DNA of 64,000 nt from Balanoglossus misakiensis (lineage: Eukaryota > Hemichordata): positions 5,952,001-6,016,000 of the forward strand of contig CM082579.2 in assembly GCA_040954595.2 (NCBI GenBank). The letters are read 5' to 3'. The translations under genes were made by a program, and so were the position numbers. The notes under the pieces are model-generated. The model did not search any database and was not told where the DNA came from. It saw only the letters and a list, made by a program, of their open reading frames with translations. Below, piece after piece: positions 11,801-24,100 of the stretch; position 1 is the first letter of the stretch; every line of letters begins with the position of its first letter.

Positions 11801-13385
11801 TTCAGGCTTAACCGGTCATTATTGCATCACACAAGTGGAAGGCACAGATTTCCACCAGGGAATACATGTAGCTGTGCTGGTCATTGACTATGTTCGGTTC
11901 ATACCAGAGCTCCACACTCACTCAGTATAGAGTCCAGCTCTCACGCACCAGAATCTTTGTTCACTGTGTTGAGAACACTTGCATGTTTTCATGCCTACTG
12001 AGCGTGGCAGTACCCCTCCGAGGTATTCCGCTGCCCTCAAAAAAGGAAAAAAAAAGTCAATTTCCGCAGCAGGCTACGCTGACATTACACACAGCAAGCT
12101 CACACGGGTGCATGCAAGCATAAATATAAAAACTTCCGTCCGCCCTGTGAATTGTCAACACCGGAATCTCTCTCATCCCGGTCTTGATCGCAGGGTGCAC
12201 AGTTCCCGGACCCAAACCCTCCTTCCTTTCACAACTCCATCATGCACTTGAAATTGTCCCGTGTAATTGACTTGTGCGGAAGACTAGATTTGTATGTTTT
12301 CCGGGGCCTGGGACCCCATTTCCTCTCGGTGCATGCGTTCACTATTGTTCAGGTCACTCCCCTTTTACATGCGCAGAATTTCTAAAGCCCCGGCATTTTT
12401 TTTGTCTCTCTCTAAAGATGCCATTCTCACACTCCCGCTTTTTTCTCCGGCAACTGTGTTGACACAGCCACCTATGTGAGACAGGCACAAACAACTTTTT
12501 TTCACCCATTTACTGTGATGACTGTTCGTACTGCCATTAAACTTCACACTGCCAGATTCTTTTTCTGTGTCGCTGCCGACCAGTTTGTTTCAGAAATGCA
12601 GACTCTTGCTCTAAGATGTGGTGGATCTTTGGAAACAGGTCGGAACATGAAGGAGAGGCGAAGACAGATTGTGTGAATGTGAAAAAAATGAATGAACAAA
12701 GTATAATGAACGTGTTTTCTAGCAAGTTATCAGCGACGTCTCCCTGCAACTGTCGAGGGGCTAGATTGTGGTAGTCTAGATTTCCAAGCCACCAGAGCTT
12801 GTCGCCACGTCCCTGCACAATCTGTGTTTGTGTTTGGGGCAGTACAATTGGTGACAGAGTTCATGCAATTTCTTTCATGTAGGTCTCTTCACCATAAACA
12901 CTTGCTGGGGAATGAGAGTCAGTCGCCGTACACAATCACAAACAGTTCTTTCAATTCAATCGGCCCTTTTGATTGGATATGCAAAGGAAAGATTCCTTCG
13001 TGCCTCGATCTCTTTCTGTTTTCTTTCTTTCTCTTTTTCTTTCTTTCACTCAGGAAGTTATTTTGTCAAGTATGCGGTGTTCACATAAAACAGTGGGCAA
13101 ATTAGGCCCACTTGTGTCCTCTTGGTCCATCAATGGGAGCCTTCGCCACTCCACTCAGCCATGACCTAGGGGCAGAAGTCAGCTTGGCTAATACATACAC
13201 TCTGGCAGTTTATACACTACCAAGAGACCCTTAACACACACACAGACACATCTCCTGTTCTGTGCATCTCTGTACCTGCGGAATTCTTACCGGACATCCG
13301 AAATGCTCCACAAGGGGTATGATTCAATCAGCCGGTGGTCATTTGTTTTTTAATTTTTTTTTTCTTTTTAAAGTGCCGGCCTCTT
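8853..13385. other. Intergenic, start of gene desert
   Basis: I see no supportable gene. Near the NDFIP 3' end, 9053-9061 and 9090-9098 form an inverted pair (ATTTTGAAT / ATTCAAAAT) next to an AAAATGGCCGCCA segment, which may be a decayed fold-back repeat. A pyrimidine-rich stretch runs from about 13009 to 13050. An open frame at 10098-10484 on the minus strand lacks an ATG start and family resemblance. Confidence 0.6.
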
Positions 13386-13530
13386 CTTGTATTAATTGCT
13401 TCCATTTCCCCTAATGAATGTGCTTAATTACTGTGCAGGAAGCTGTGGCTGAATGGAGCACTTATAACACCTTCCTCATTGAGAGGCTGATGCAGCTGAT
13501 CTTGGCCTCATCTAACTTGCCTTTGTTTCT
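13386..13530. promoter_or_regulatory. Candidate enhancer with clustered homeodomain cores
   Basis: Three TAAT-type cores (TAATTG at 13393, TAATGA at 13412, TTAATTA at 13424-13430) occur within 40 bp and lead into a GC-richer, non-repetitive segment without open frames. Enhancer function is inference from motif clustering alone. Confidence 0.25.
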
Positions 13531-14954
13531 CCTGCCTTGATGAGCTTTTGGTCTGGTCCCAGGGGATTTGGACACTTGTGTATGATGATAGTCGCGGTGG
13601 GGGTGGGGTGGGGGAGGATGTTCAAGCAACAGCACAGGTAGAACAAAATGCATCTTCCAGTTTGTCCATATACACACAGTGGCGGTGCTGAAACATGCTT
13701 TCTCACCTGCATGCCTACACACACATATACACACGCATGCCTACACTGACTGTGGCTTTGTTGGCAGTTGTTTTTCAAAGCTCACACTGAGTGCTGTTTG
13801 CTCTTCAGCTGTGACTGTATGGTGGAATTTGGACGTGAAATTAGTTTGACAACAGCGACTTGTTCTCGGAATGTTAAAGTTCACTTCTGTCGGTGTTCTG
13901 AGCGAAAAGCAAGCAGTCTTTGATCAGATACCTTCATGTCAGAAATAGCAGGATTTTGCGTGTTCATTCATCCCCCATTGTCGGTAGATCATCACGCTTA
14001 ACAAGTTTTGTGGAGTACTTGACTGTGGTTCATCCATATGTGCGTAAATTGTCTGAATATTCATGCATGTATCAAAGTGTTTGCACCCGAAAAAACAGAT
14101 TCAAACAAAATAGACGGACGTCTTTCTTTGGGCAATCTGTTGTCGTCGATCTATCATTTGCATCGCTGCCCTGCCAAGAAACAAAGACGGCTCGTTTCTG
14201 AGAGCGGGCACGAGAAAAAGCAGGTTTTCCGGAGACTAATTGCAAATGTAGAGTGCCATTTGCACTGGAATGGCAAATAGCAGGAATATCTGAAGCCGGG
14301 GTGAAAACGAGTCCAATTTTTCCAGGCAGATGCAAACTGGTTCCCAATTTGACATGTATCTGGGAATTGACATTCTTAGCTGGATTGTTTTGTTTTGTTT
14401 GGAATGCGTGGAGTTGTTAGCTGAATATTTTACAGGCGAATGGAAATTTGGTGATGTCTTTGTGTTGTATATTGAGGTATTCTAACGTTTTTTACCAGAA
14501 GTAAAATCTGACGGAAAAAAACATCAACTATTATTGTGACTCCTTTTGTTGTATTTTACTCAAACATCCCTTTCCATAAAAAAAATCACACTGTTTTCCC
14601 AGATGAAGAATTCTGTTCAATGAGTCACCTACCAAAATGTGTCGGTCAAAAATTCAATGGAGATTTTCTCTCCCGTCACGGTCACAAAGATGGAGAAACT
14701 AGAGGTTCCCTGCAAAACACTGCAAAAGAAAGCGTATGCATTACTTGACATGGCAGTCTTAACTTCTAACAGGTTGTAAAATATGCTAAATGGCAAGGCA
14801 GCTGAACTTTGGCACCAAAATGAAGATATTCACAGATACTTGAAAAATTCCGGAAGTCCATAAATTGGCTTAGGCAAAAGTGTGCAGGGAAAAAAAATTC
14901 ATGGAAGATTTGACACACACGGCTGTATGGAGGGATTGTGACTTCACTCAAGAC

Positions 14955-14975
14955 CTGTCTGTCTGTCTGTCTGTA
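14955..14975. repeat. (CTGT)n microsatellite
   Basis: About five tandem CTGT units. This is a simple tetranucleotide repeat in intergenic DNA. Confidence 0.8.
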
Positions 14976-15094
14976 TGACTATAGGCAGCCTCTAGTTTAT
15001 CAGAGAACACCATCCTTGCATCACCAAGAGTGATGTTTCAGCTGAGACACTCACTCCTCGCCGGAAGAGTGAAGGGGAAAATCCTCCAGGCATC

Positions 15095-15245
15095 GGGAGA
15101 ATTTTCCAAATAACGCGGCGATCAAAGCCACTCGATGCTCTGATTAAAAGCTACTCAACACCCCGATGCCAGACAGTTTTAATGAGATTTAGCGTCTCTC
15201 TCTTTTATTTTCATTTTTCGCCCGGCGTGGCTAGAGTAGCCGGCA
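15095..15245. promoter_or_regulatory. Candidate enhancer with TCF/LEF and TAAT sites
   Basis: This is a GC-richer unique block. It contains a canonical TCF/LEF core ATCAAAG (15121-15127), GATTAAAA and TTAATGAG homeodomain-type cores, and an ETS-type CCGGAAG just upstream at 15061. There are no open frames of interest. Function is inferred from motif content and would need cross-species conservation. Confidence 0.22.
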
Positions 15246-18200
15246 TTGTTCCACGGTGAAAGCCTAACACTATTATGAGCTTATAGCAATAAATAGCAGA
15301 GAATGTGTGTGAAAACCCCTCTTCTCCTTCCTCTGTCAATATCCCCTTCCAGTTTTCTTTCACCGCAAAAGCCATCAGGCCTCAACCTCTCAAATGAAGA
15401 GAAACGGAGTCTACCATGCATCGGTACCGACAAATGGACATTTTAGCCGCTTTAGAAGTCTTTATTTGGAAGAGGAAAAAGGGTTTGAGGACATGTGTCC
15501 CGTTTTTCTAAAGCGCTAAATGAACTCCTCAAAGTCGTCAAGTGTAACACTATTTCCGTTATACGGGTACGGGGGGCTCTTCTGCTTGAGCAGTTTTGCT
15601 AAACCGGGACTTTTCACGCCACAAGAATGGTCCCTTTGAGTTCGGGTGGAGTTATGTTTCACTGGGTTTTTAAAGCCGAATAGCCAATTGGACTGTTAAA
15701 AACTTTTGTGGATGCTTTCTCCTCTGACTGATGGGTGATATTGTATCTGGACGGCAATCTGTCGGCAGATCTCGGAAGGGTGCTGTCAAGCCTCCGGTCC
15801 CCTTTGAATGACAATTTAAGTATCTTATTTCTCAGTTGAAAACTTTAACACCTCTATTTGGGTGATTTTTATCCAGGAAAGGGGGGGGGGGGAAGATCTG
15901 AGTGAAAAGAAATCTTTGGTTTAGAAAATTCTTGATCAACATGACCAGAGTTGTATATATGTACCTATAGTTAGTAGATTGGATATGTGGGTGATTGGAT
16001 TGGCGTATGTTGCTCACTAAGTCAGTGTGTGTCTGGACATGTGTCATGCTTTCGCTGTCTGACCAGAAAGAGATACCGTAGTGTCACTGATGCAGAAAGC
16101 CAGACATAAGACACCGACATAAGAACTGTGGGTTGAAGAAGATCCACAACATCTGACAAGGTGGACCTAGCCTAATTCCCAAACTATTTAAATCTCGTTA
16201 ACTTTTTTTCTAAAACCCCACCTTGTCATAAAACTTCAAAAGTTGACTGAGTTGATGTCAGGTCGCGACCTCGTCTCCAGTCGCTGACAGAGTCAAGGTG
16301 TACCAAACGTGTCCCCGACTGGCTTGTCACACTACAACTTACAAGGCCAGCACTGTTTTGCTGGGTCCTGTATTTGCTTTCATTTCACCAGCTCTTCAAA
16401 ATCCCATCAATTATTCCGCAGTCGGGACAAGAGGTGTGTTCTCCCTTAACGGTATATCCTGTGTATTGTTGCGCAGGTCAGTCGAGTAAACACCTGACTC
16501 TTGTATATATTTCTTTCAATTTTTTTTTCTCTCCAGTAAACCACGGTTCATGTTTCAACTGCTTTCCATCTCCAAATTAGTGAATGAAATTCAGTGTTCT
16601 TGGTTCATAGGGGAATTCAAAGATGTTAAAAGTTTTTTCATGTAAGAAAAAAGGCTGGTGTGTTTGTCCAATGGGAGAATATTGAAGTGGCCTTCCGAAC
16701 AAGCTCATTGGTGCGTTCAATATAATCCGCTGTGACGGCGGGAACGCATTTCGACGGGCGGCGTTTGCGGCCAAACATTTCATGCGACAGTGCAAGTTCA
16801 AAAAGGTGTGCGCTTTACGATGGCAGCCGAGCGGTTGCGGACCGTACAGTTGAAATTACAAATCAGGTAACATGAACACAGGGCTCTCTCATCAGCAGGA
16901 AACCCAACCTTCTCCCAGCTGTGGGTTCTGGACCGTAGCTGCATGAAGATTGTGTTGTTTCACTTATTTCAGTGACTTTGTCAACGTAAGAAAGAAAATG
17001 CAGGCATCACAAAGTAGTTTATGACTGCTGTGTTGGAGGAAAGTGATTTCGAGGTCAAGGGTCATACCCACCCAAAAATTCGCCAAGGAGGCCATTTTGG
17101 TCGCCGGGGGTTGCGACATCTCATTGGTCTTAGCGATAGTGTAGTCGGCAGTATGTATCCATGTCTGAAATATTGTCGAATATTAAGTATATTAAAAAGC
17201 ATATCTGACCTATCTGTTCTGACAATAGTTTAACTGAAATGCCAGTATATGCCTTCTAAACTATATTACACTGCTTGAAGATTGTAAATCAACATTGGTT
17301 GGAAACGTGTTCGCAGGTTTGCACAAGTCTGGGGTGGGGCAGGAGGATATAAATGAAGCACAGTGTTGCCATTGATAATTAAAATTGTGGTGTTTTCAGA
17401 TAATTTTGGTGAGAGTTTGTCGACTTGGGCAATCACGTAAAGGTGTGTTCCCGCGATGCAGCTGTGTAACTTTTTTTCGCGCAGGATGGGAGTGGAAAGT
17501 TTAGAAAAGGAAACAAGTGAAATTTAACTCAAGTCAAGCAGGCACTCGAATGAAAATAATGATGTGACAGGAAGTCATTGAGGTTTGAAGTGTTTGTGAG
17601 TTCTTTTTCACACTTTGTACACACTTTGATCAAGTGTCTCTATATCTCTGCCGGGTTGACTTTCAAGTGAGAGAAAGTCCGAAACGAAACGCCCCGAATA
17701 ATGGATTGCCATTGTCAAGGGTGTTGTGATTTCTGTTTCGGGGAGTCTGATCTTTTTTTATGAGCTCTGTGAAAAAAAAACACTCCCCTCCACCCATCAA
17801 AACTTGAGAGCATGATGCTACATACCAATGGAACAACTTTATTTTCCCCTTCTATTGACATGACTTTGTAAACCACTCAATTTCTGGATCGATGTATCGA
17901 ATTACTGGTTGAAAACAACACTTTTACCCAGCTGTTGCAAAGTTTTGAAGTGGTTTCTTTGTGTTTATCCACAGGATAATGTACTACGTTTTGTGAGGGG
18001 ATTTTTCCCCCAATTTTCTGGGTGTCAATGCAGTCGTCGGTTGTGACAACCACCTGTTCAGTTTTGGATATGTTGTTCCAGTACTTAAATGTATGAGTCA
18101 AAATATTACCAAAATACATGGAAATGACTCCATTATGAAAATGATTTCACTACAGTTTAGTAAATTTGTGGTTCTTTTTGGAGAGGGCAGTGTCATTAAA

Positions 18201-19673
18201 GCAACAATCAAATGGAGTTTGGTATGGTTGCTGTTTGTTTGTTTTCAGCATGGCATGAGAAATACTCACAGATTTTAACCAGTAGAAAAAAGTCCGCCAG
18301 AAACTTGCCAATGGTCATATCTCTTCCCCAGACCGTGTTTGAAAGAGAGCATATGGACTTGAACGGAAATAGGATGTTGGTGGTAGATATAGAGTAATGA
18401 TGGTGATATATGGCGAAACAAGTACACGTCTCAACATAACGACTCCCCCTACAAACAAAATGTCAGCCTTCTGTTTCATTTCAGCTGTGAGAGTTTGCAG
18501 ACCTGCTTTTGACATTTGCTGAGAGGAAGTATTCACTTAAACTGTGTTCTTTTGCCTTTTTTTGTCATGAAGATTGCCTCAATTAAGAAGTCTATTCACT
18601 ACTGCACATAAACAATCTAATTAGTAATTAATGAAAATGTATATTTGAATGTAGTTGTACAATATAAATGTGGTATTAACCACTGAAAATATGGCTACTG
18701 CTAATTCAGTTTCACATATGCTGATGAGAAATATTGATGATGATGGAAAGAATATTTTTACCATTGCTGCACAATTACTCGCACAAAATGACACTTTTCA
18801 TCTCAACTATCTCCTGGAAAACCTTGGGGAAAAAATTCCTGGAACTTTGAGTGACTCTAAGCACACTCACCCTGAACTCTTTGCAAGGGAAATATGTCCC
18901 TCAGTAAATGCGGCAGCCCCACAGAGTTTAACCATTAGCTACCAAAATATTTCACAAAGGTATTTTCGGAGCAAAGTAAAAGGGAGATAAACGCTGGCAT
19001 TGTGGGGGGTTCCCTTTTCAGATGGCAAGAGACAGGAAAAGCTTTTTACCCAAGGAAAGTTGTTATTTCCTCAAATTCTGTTGACTCAAAGTGTTACCGA
19101 GCATTCAGAGTGAAAAGGCGGAATTATTATCAAAAGAAACATTGTTGTATTCAAAGAGAGAAAGGCGTTGGCTCAGAGATAAAGAGTAACTGGCAATGAT
19201 ACGGCCAAAGAGTACCGACTTGATTGCACCGTGTAACCCGGAGTTTTCTGTGTATGTGTACGTGTGTGCGTATGCCTGTGTTTAACATGCTTTTCAATGA
19301 TTGCCCGTCGACAATGTCAAAGTGTTGCATCATTTGTTGGAGGAAGAGTGCAGGTTCTTGCTTTAAGTCTTCTTGTTTCTTCTCCTGTCGGGTCACACAA
19401 GTCAACTGCTGTTATAACTGTACCCCTTCTCAGAGTCTGAATGGCACTTTCTCTCTCTCGCTCTCTTTCTCTTTCTCTGAAGTGTTTATTTCATCTGTGC
19501 ACACAAAAGCTGACCTTCACCTGCTTTTGTGAGGCTGACATTTGTCCTTCACGGCGGCAGATCTTTTCACGTGTTAAAATTGATGTCTCCACGCTCACCG
19601 GCCTCAAAGCGTGTCGGTCCTGAGACTGCCACTGGAAAGGTTTCGTGTGAATCGTGTTTCCAGCTTGGAGTGG
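15246..19673. other. Intergenic, no recognisable gene
   Basis: Non-coding sequence with a G12 run at 15881-15892, a pyrimidine-rich tract around 19449-19482 and scattered short chance open frames. The longest, 18655-18990 (+), has no recognisable domain or splice-site support. Confidence 0.6.
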
Positions 19674-19766
<93 letters not shown>

Positions 19767-19773
19767 CGATGAT
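19674..19773. repeat. (TGA)n / (ATG)n trinucleotide microsatellite
   Basis: About 100 bp of uninterrupted TGA units (roughly 33) with a single T-to-C change near 19766. The three frames read as poly-Met, poly-Asp or stops on one strand and poly-Ile on the other, which creates spurious open frames. No real gene is implied. Confidence 0.97.
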
Positions 19774-20929
19774 CTGATATTGGAACTGAATTACTGCAAT
19801 GCAGTAAAAACTCCTGTGATATTCTCTAAAGGTTTTGATGCCCCACATACCAGGCAGTCACCAAACCTTAACTGTCAAACGTTATTTGTATTAATCAATT
19901 TTCAAAATTACAAAACACCAAAATGCCAATCTGCTCATCTTCCCAAAAGGGCATCCCTTTTGTCCGGTCTGATAGGCCGAAGTCTGTAATTTCCTGCGTG
20001 ACAGACGACGAAGTTTGTATCCTCTGACCTCCCTGGGGCATGTCCTCCAAGATCTAAACACAGTAACAACCGTAAAATGACCAATAAGTCATCATTATTA
20101 CACCACGTAAATTTGTTTGTGCAGAATCGCAGCTTCAGTACCTTCTTTGTGCCCGAGATTTCTCAAATTATATACGTGCGGTGATTAATAGGTGTATACC
20201 TTTATTTCGCTGTCGTCTTTGGTGCGCGCGTGTATTGAATTTGGTGGACTCACCTGGAACTGTATTGAGGGATTGCCTCTCTGTGTTTGTTGTGGGTTTT
20301 TGAATTGCACTCCACAGTGTGTGGGAATGTGCACATGGAAAGGTCGGTCATCGGTTTGTGAGGTCTGTCTGTTGAGGGCGCTGTTGTTGAAGTGTTCAAA
20401 ATCTGTCTGAGGGGGGGGGGGGGGCAAAGGAAGTGTATGATGGCTGGGTAAATCAGACTTAGGAGTAACATTTAATGAAACCTCCCAAATTCTTGATTTT
20501 AGGAGTTGCGAAAATGTGCAAAAGTCTACTGTTTTCAGATATATATACATGCATGTATATATATATATACATGAATCAATTTCTAAAGGGAGCTGACAAT
20601 GTTTTGTTTTCACCAGCAAAAATTGCTCAGAAATTTAAATATTCATTATGGTTGTCTGTTTCCACGGTTTTGCAGGGTCTTGTCCTCATGTGGAGAAGAA
20701 TTATTATGTCTGAAAGCACTGACAAAATAAAATAAAATAAACAAGAATTCTCGGAATGCTTTAGAAAATTACTTAACTATAAGTTGTCTCAATGTATTGC
20801 TTGGTAATCAAAGTACATGTATAGTCATTTTCCTCCCCCCTCCCCCAAACTTTTCCTGCTTTTAGGATGATTTATTTTTTTTTCTATGTGGGGGGCACAT
20901 AATTGGACAAGGGGGGTTGCATGCCTGCT
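19774..20929. other. Intergenic with AT-dinucleotide palindrome and G14 run
   Basis: Contains a 14-base G run at 20411-20424 and an alternating TA tract with an internal TACATGCATGTA palindrome around 20540-20572. No gene is recognised. Confidence 0.6.
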
Positions 20930-21160
20930 AAGGAGCCGGCTACTTTAAAATAAACGACCAAACATTGTTTTGTGACCGATCAATTAGCCAGCTACCTACC
21001 TGCGCCTGAATGGAAACAAAAGGGTGTGCCCGTTGTGGTTTAATTACCATGAAATGAGGCCGGTTAATTAACATTCGAGGCCTTAAACTATGCCAATTTA
21101 AACATTCTGGTGCATTCAGAGCTGCTAGGGTGTTTGTTAAGGAGGGTAGTTGTTTAGCTC
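20930..21160. promoter_or_regulatory. Candidate enhancer with SOX and homeodomain cores
   Basis: ACATTGTT (SOX-type) near 20963, CAATTAG near 20982, TTTAATTACC near 21040 and TTAATTAA at 21064-21071 cluster within about 110 bp of unique sequence. Function is inferred from motif density. Confidence 0.25.
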
Positions 21161-24100
21161 CCCATCATTCAAACTGATTGTGCAGCATAGGAGAGGAAGG
21201 AGGGAAGAAAGACAGAAGATAGCCAGGCGCAATGGGTCGGGTGTTCAGATATAGCCAGAGGGGGACTGGATTCCTGAAATTGCCAATTAACGAAAATAGG
21301 CTGGTGTTTTTTGCGAGGCAAAGGTCCACTGGAGTTGAACTTGATCACACGAAGCACTGCGCCGCCCTTCATACAGAGATATCCGAAACACTGTTTGAGA
21401 TTCTGAGTTAAAAATCAGTCCTTATAGTCACAACAGTTTACTACCACAGTAAATTTGGTCTGTATGCCATCATATAGCACTTTAACCGCATAGACACACA
21501 CAATGCTTGTTTTTGGGTGTTTGTCTTGCAGTATAACACTCTCCTATTTTACTCCACTGCCGTGCTATTTTCTCTAGGCAATAAAATCTCCAGTCACTTT
21601 CCGCAGTCTCAGGACACCGTGACCTCGGTTTGTACTGTCGACTGTTTATTTTCGGTGAACCCACCATAATACTGTCAATAGTAACATTTCATTAACATTT
21701 AACTTGGCAAATGTGGTCGTTTCCACATTTTTCTGTATTTTGATCATTGATTCTAAGCAAGGATGATTTGTGAGTTGATATAGGGTAAAACATAAAACTT
21801 TAGCCGAGAAATTGAGAAGAAATCCAAAGATGACAGAATTTCCGTGCACCGGGCGATAAAATTGTGTGCGTACGAGGGGTTTCCCAGGTGTTCATCCCAC
21901 GTGTCGTGATGTAGGCCATGAATGTATAATAGGAACAACGACTTCACACAGGTTCGGGTTAGATAATGAATGAATAGAGGTCCGGTCCACTTTTCAGGAG
22001 GACCTTGATCTCTATGGCGACCCGATAGGGAGGTTTCCACCACAGCGGGATACAGTTTCAGTCCTACTGTAGAATGTAAAGAATTTGCACAGATGTGAGT
22101 CAACATTGCCAGGGCCTGACAAACAAGGTGATAAAAAAAAACGGGGAGGAAAAAAAAACAGGTCAGGAGATCGGAAAGGCATGGAGGGTCAAATCAAAGC
22201 GGTGTTACCCGGTGTACAGTGCCGCGTACCGTACTGTCCAAATTGAGTAATGTTTGCGAATTTAGAAGTATTTTATGTTTATGCAATGACAATGTACAGG
22301 TTTGAGTTCAAGATTTTTTTTAAAGAATTGAATACTTAACATATGTCAGGTAAAAGAAAAATTCACTGTCACAAAAATGTTCGCACACAGACTGTAAAAT
22401 GTCATGTTTGCTAAAACGTCAAAAATGCCCACCAAGAAAAAACGTTATTATGTCATTTACTTAAAATTACATTTTTACAAAACTACACATGTCGATCAAC
22501 ACGTGTTTAAATGTCCCGATCACTGATTGACAGATGTTTACAATGATACTCTGTCGGTCCCATGCCATGTGCCCCAGTGCAGTGTCACCTTGACTGTTAT
22601 CAGCCGGGTTATTCAATACACTAAGTTTACCTAGGACTGGAAAAACAGATCAGTTTGACTACCCCTGATAAGACACCAGCGTGGAGTGCCTTTGGCTGTT
22701 GTTTGTATGCCGAGGGGGGTACCTAGTTAGGTTTCGATCCATCAATCATCCGTGAAACTTTTGCCGGTTGTCAGAACACCCCCCCCCCCCCTCCTGATAT
22801 AAATTGATGGATTGCATAATTTATGCGACAGGGACTTGACACGCACTGGACCTCAGGTGTTTTATATATTTTTTTTTTGGGGGGGGGGTCAGAAATGGCA
22901 AACACTTGACCAGTGTAGCCACTTGTGGACAGTTTTGCTTTTATCAAGTGATAAGAGATATCTGTCACAGATTTTTTTTTTGCGGTTGAGAATTGCTGTT
23001 CCTTCTCAACTTCAAGTGACTTGGATTTTGCTTCGAACAGAGATGTAGTCAAGTGTTGGGATACATACCGTATGACACACCAATGCATCTGCAAAGTTTT
23101 AATAAATGTATGGATAAAATTAATGTTAATGATCATTTCGAAATACACCAATGTTTTAGCAAACTTTTTTCATTTTCCCTAATAGCTCCTGTCTTCTGTT
23201 CAGGTTGAATTTTTCATTCTGAGAATTATACATTATTTCCACATGGCTTTGAACTCTGGTGTTACCATGGCAAAGGAACCAAAAAACAAAAATCTTATAA
23301 ACCACAGACCGGAAAATGCTGTGGGCAGCTCACCGGTCACCTGATGAAATCCTAGGCTAAACTCAAAAAGTACGCCATCTCAGAATAGAATCACGGGCCG
23401 ATGAACTGTATATGAACTTGCGGTCACCGCGTCACCTTTCAGAGGTGCATGCCGACCGCATGGACTTAAAAGCATGGAAGTAACTTGTCACTTCCATGGT
23501 TTAATGTCTTTGCAAATGATTGATCGAAGCTGACAAGGACAAATACCTCCTAAATAGAAAAAAGCTGTTTGTTCAGCAATTTCATTTCAGTGCGGAATCA
23601 CATTCGCATCCATGTTTAGACAGGAAAAGGAAGGGGGAGAAAAAAATTCACGTCTGCAAATGAAAAATATTTGATATGCTTGCAGTTGCTGCCATGCAGA
23701 TGCCCTCTGCACAGATATTTTTTTTTGTGTGAAGAAGTTGTCATCAGCCGGGCTGTTTGCCTTGCCCCCCGAGCCGCTGCTGGGCAAATTGAAATTGTGT
23801 TGAATGAAGTGTATTTCTCATGACAATGAGTGGACTCTGCTTCCTGAGAGTTCTCCCGTTTCCAGGCTGACGCCGGCACACCAGGAATTCCCCGTCCACA
23901 TCTAATATTGATCCATCGCCACCTTGCCGGCGCGACACCGTCCGGATGTTGATTTTGGAATTCAAACCAAAAACACACCCAAAAAAATTTGCCTTATGGA
24001 AGAAAAAATTAAAAATAAAATTAAAAGTCTGTGTGATTATCGGTCGACTGTTCATTTTGCCTTGAAATTACACTGCCATATAGACATCGCTGTTGCACGG

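Noticed and set aside
18655-18990. 111-codon plus-strand frame
   Set aside because: It has no domain or splice support and its composition is like surrounding intergenic DNA.
19529-19989. Frames with long runs of Met, Asp or Ile
   Set aside because: They are translations of the TGA microsatellite.
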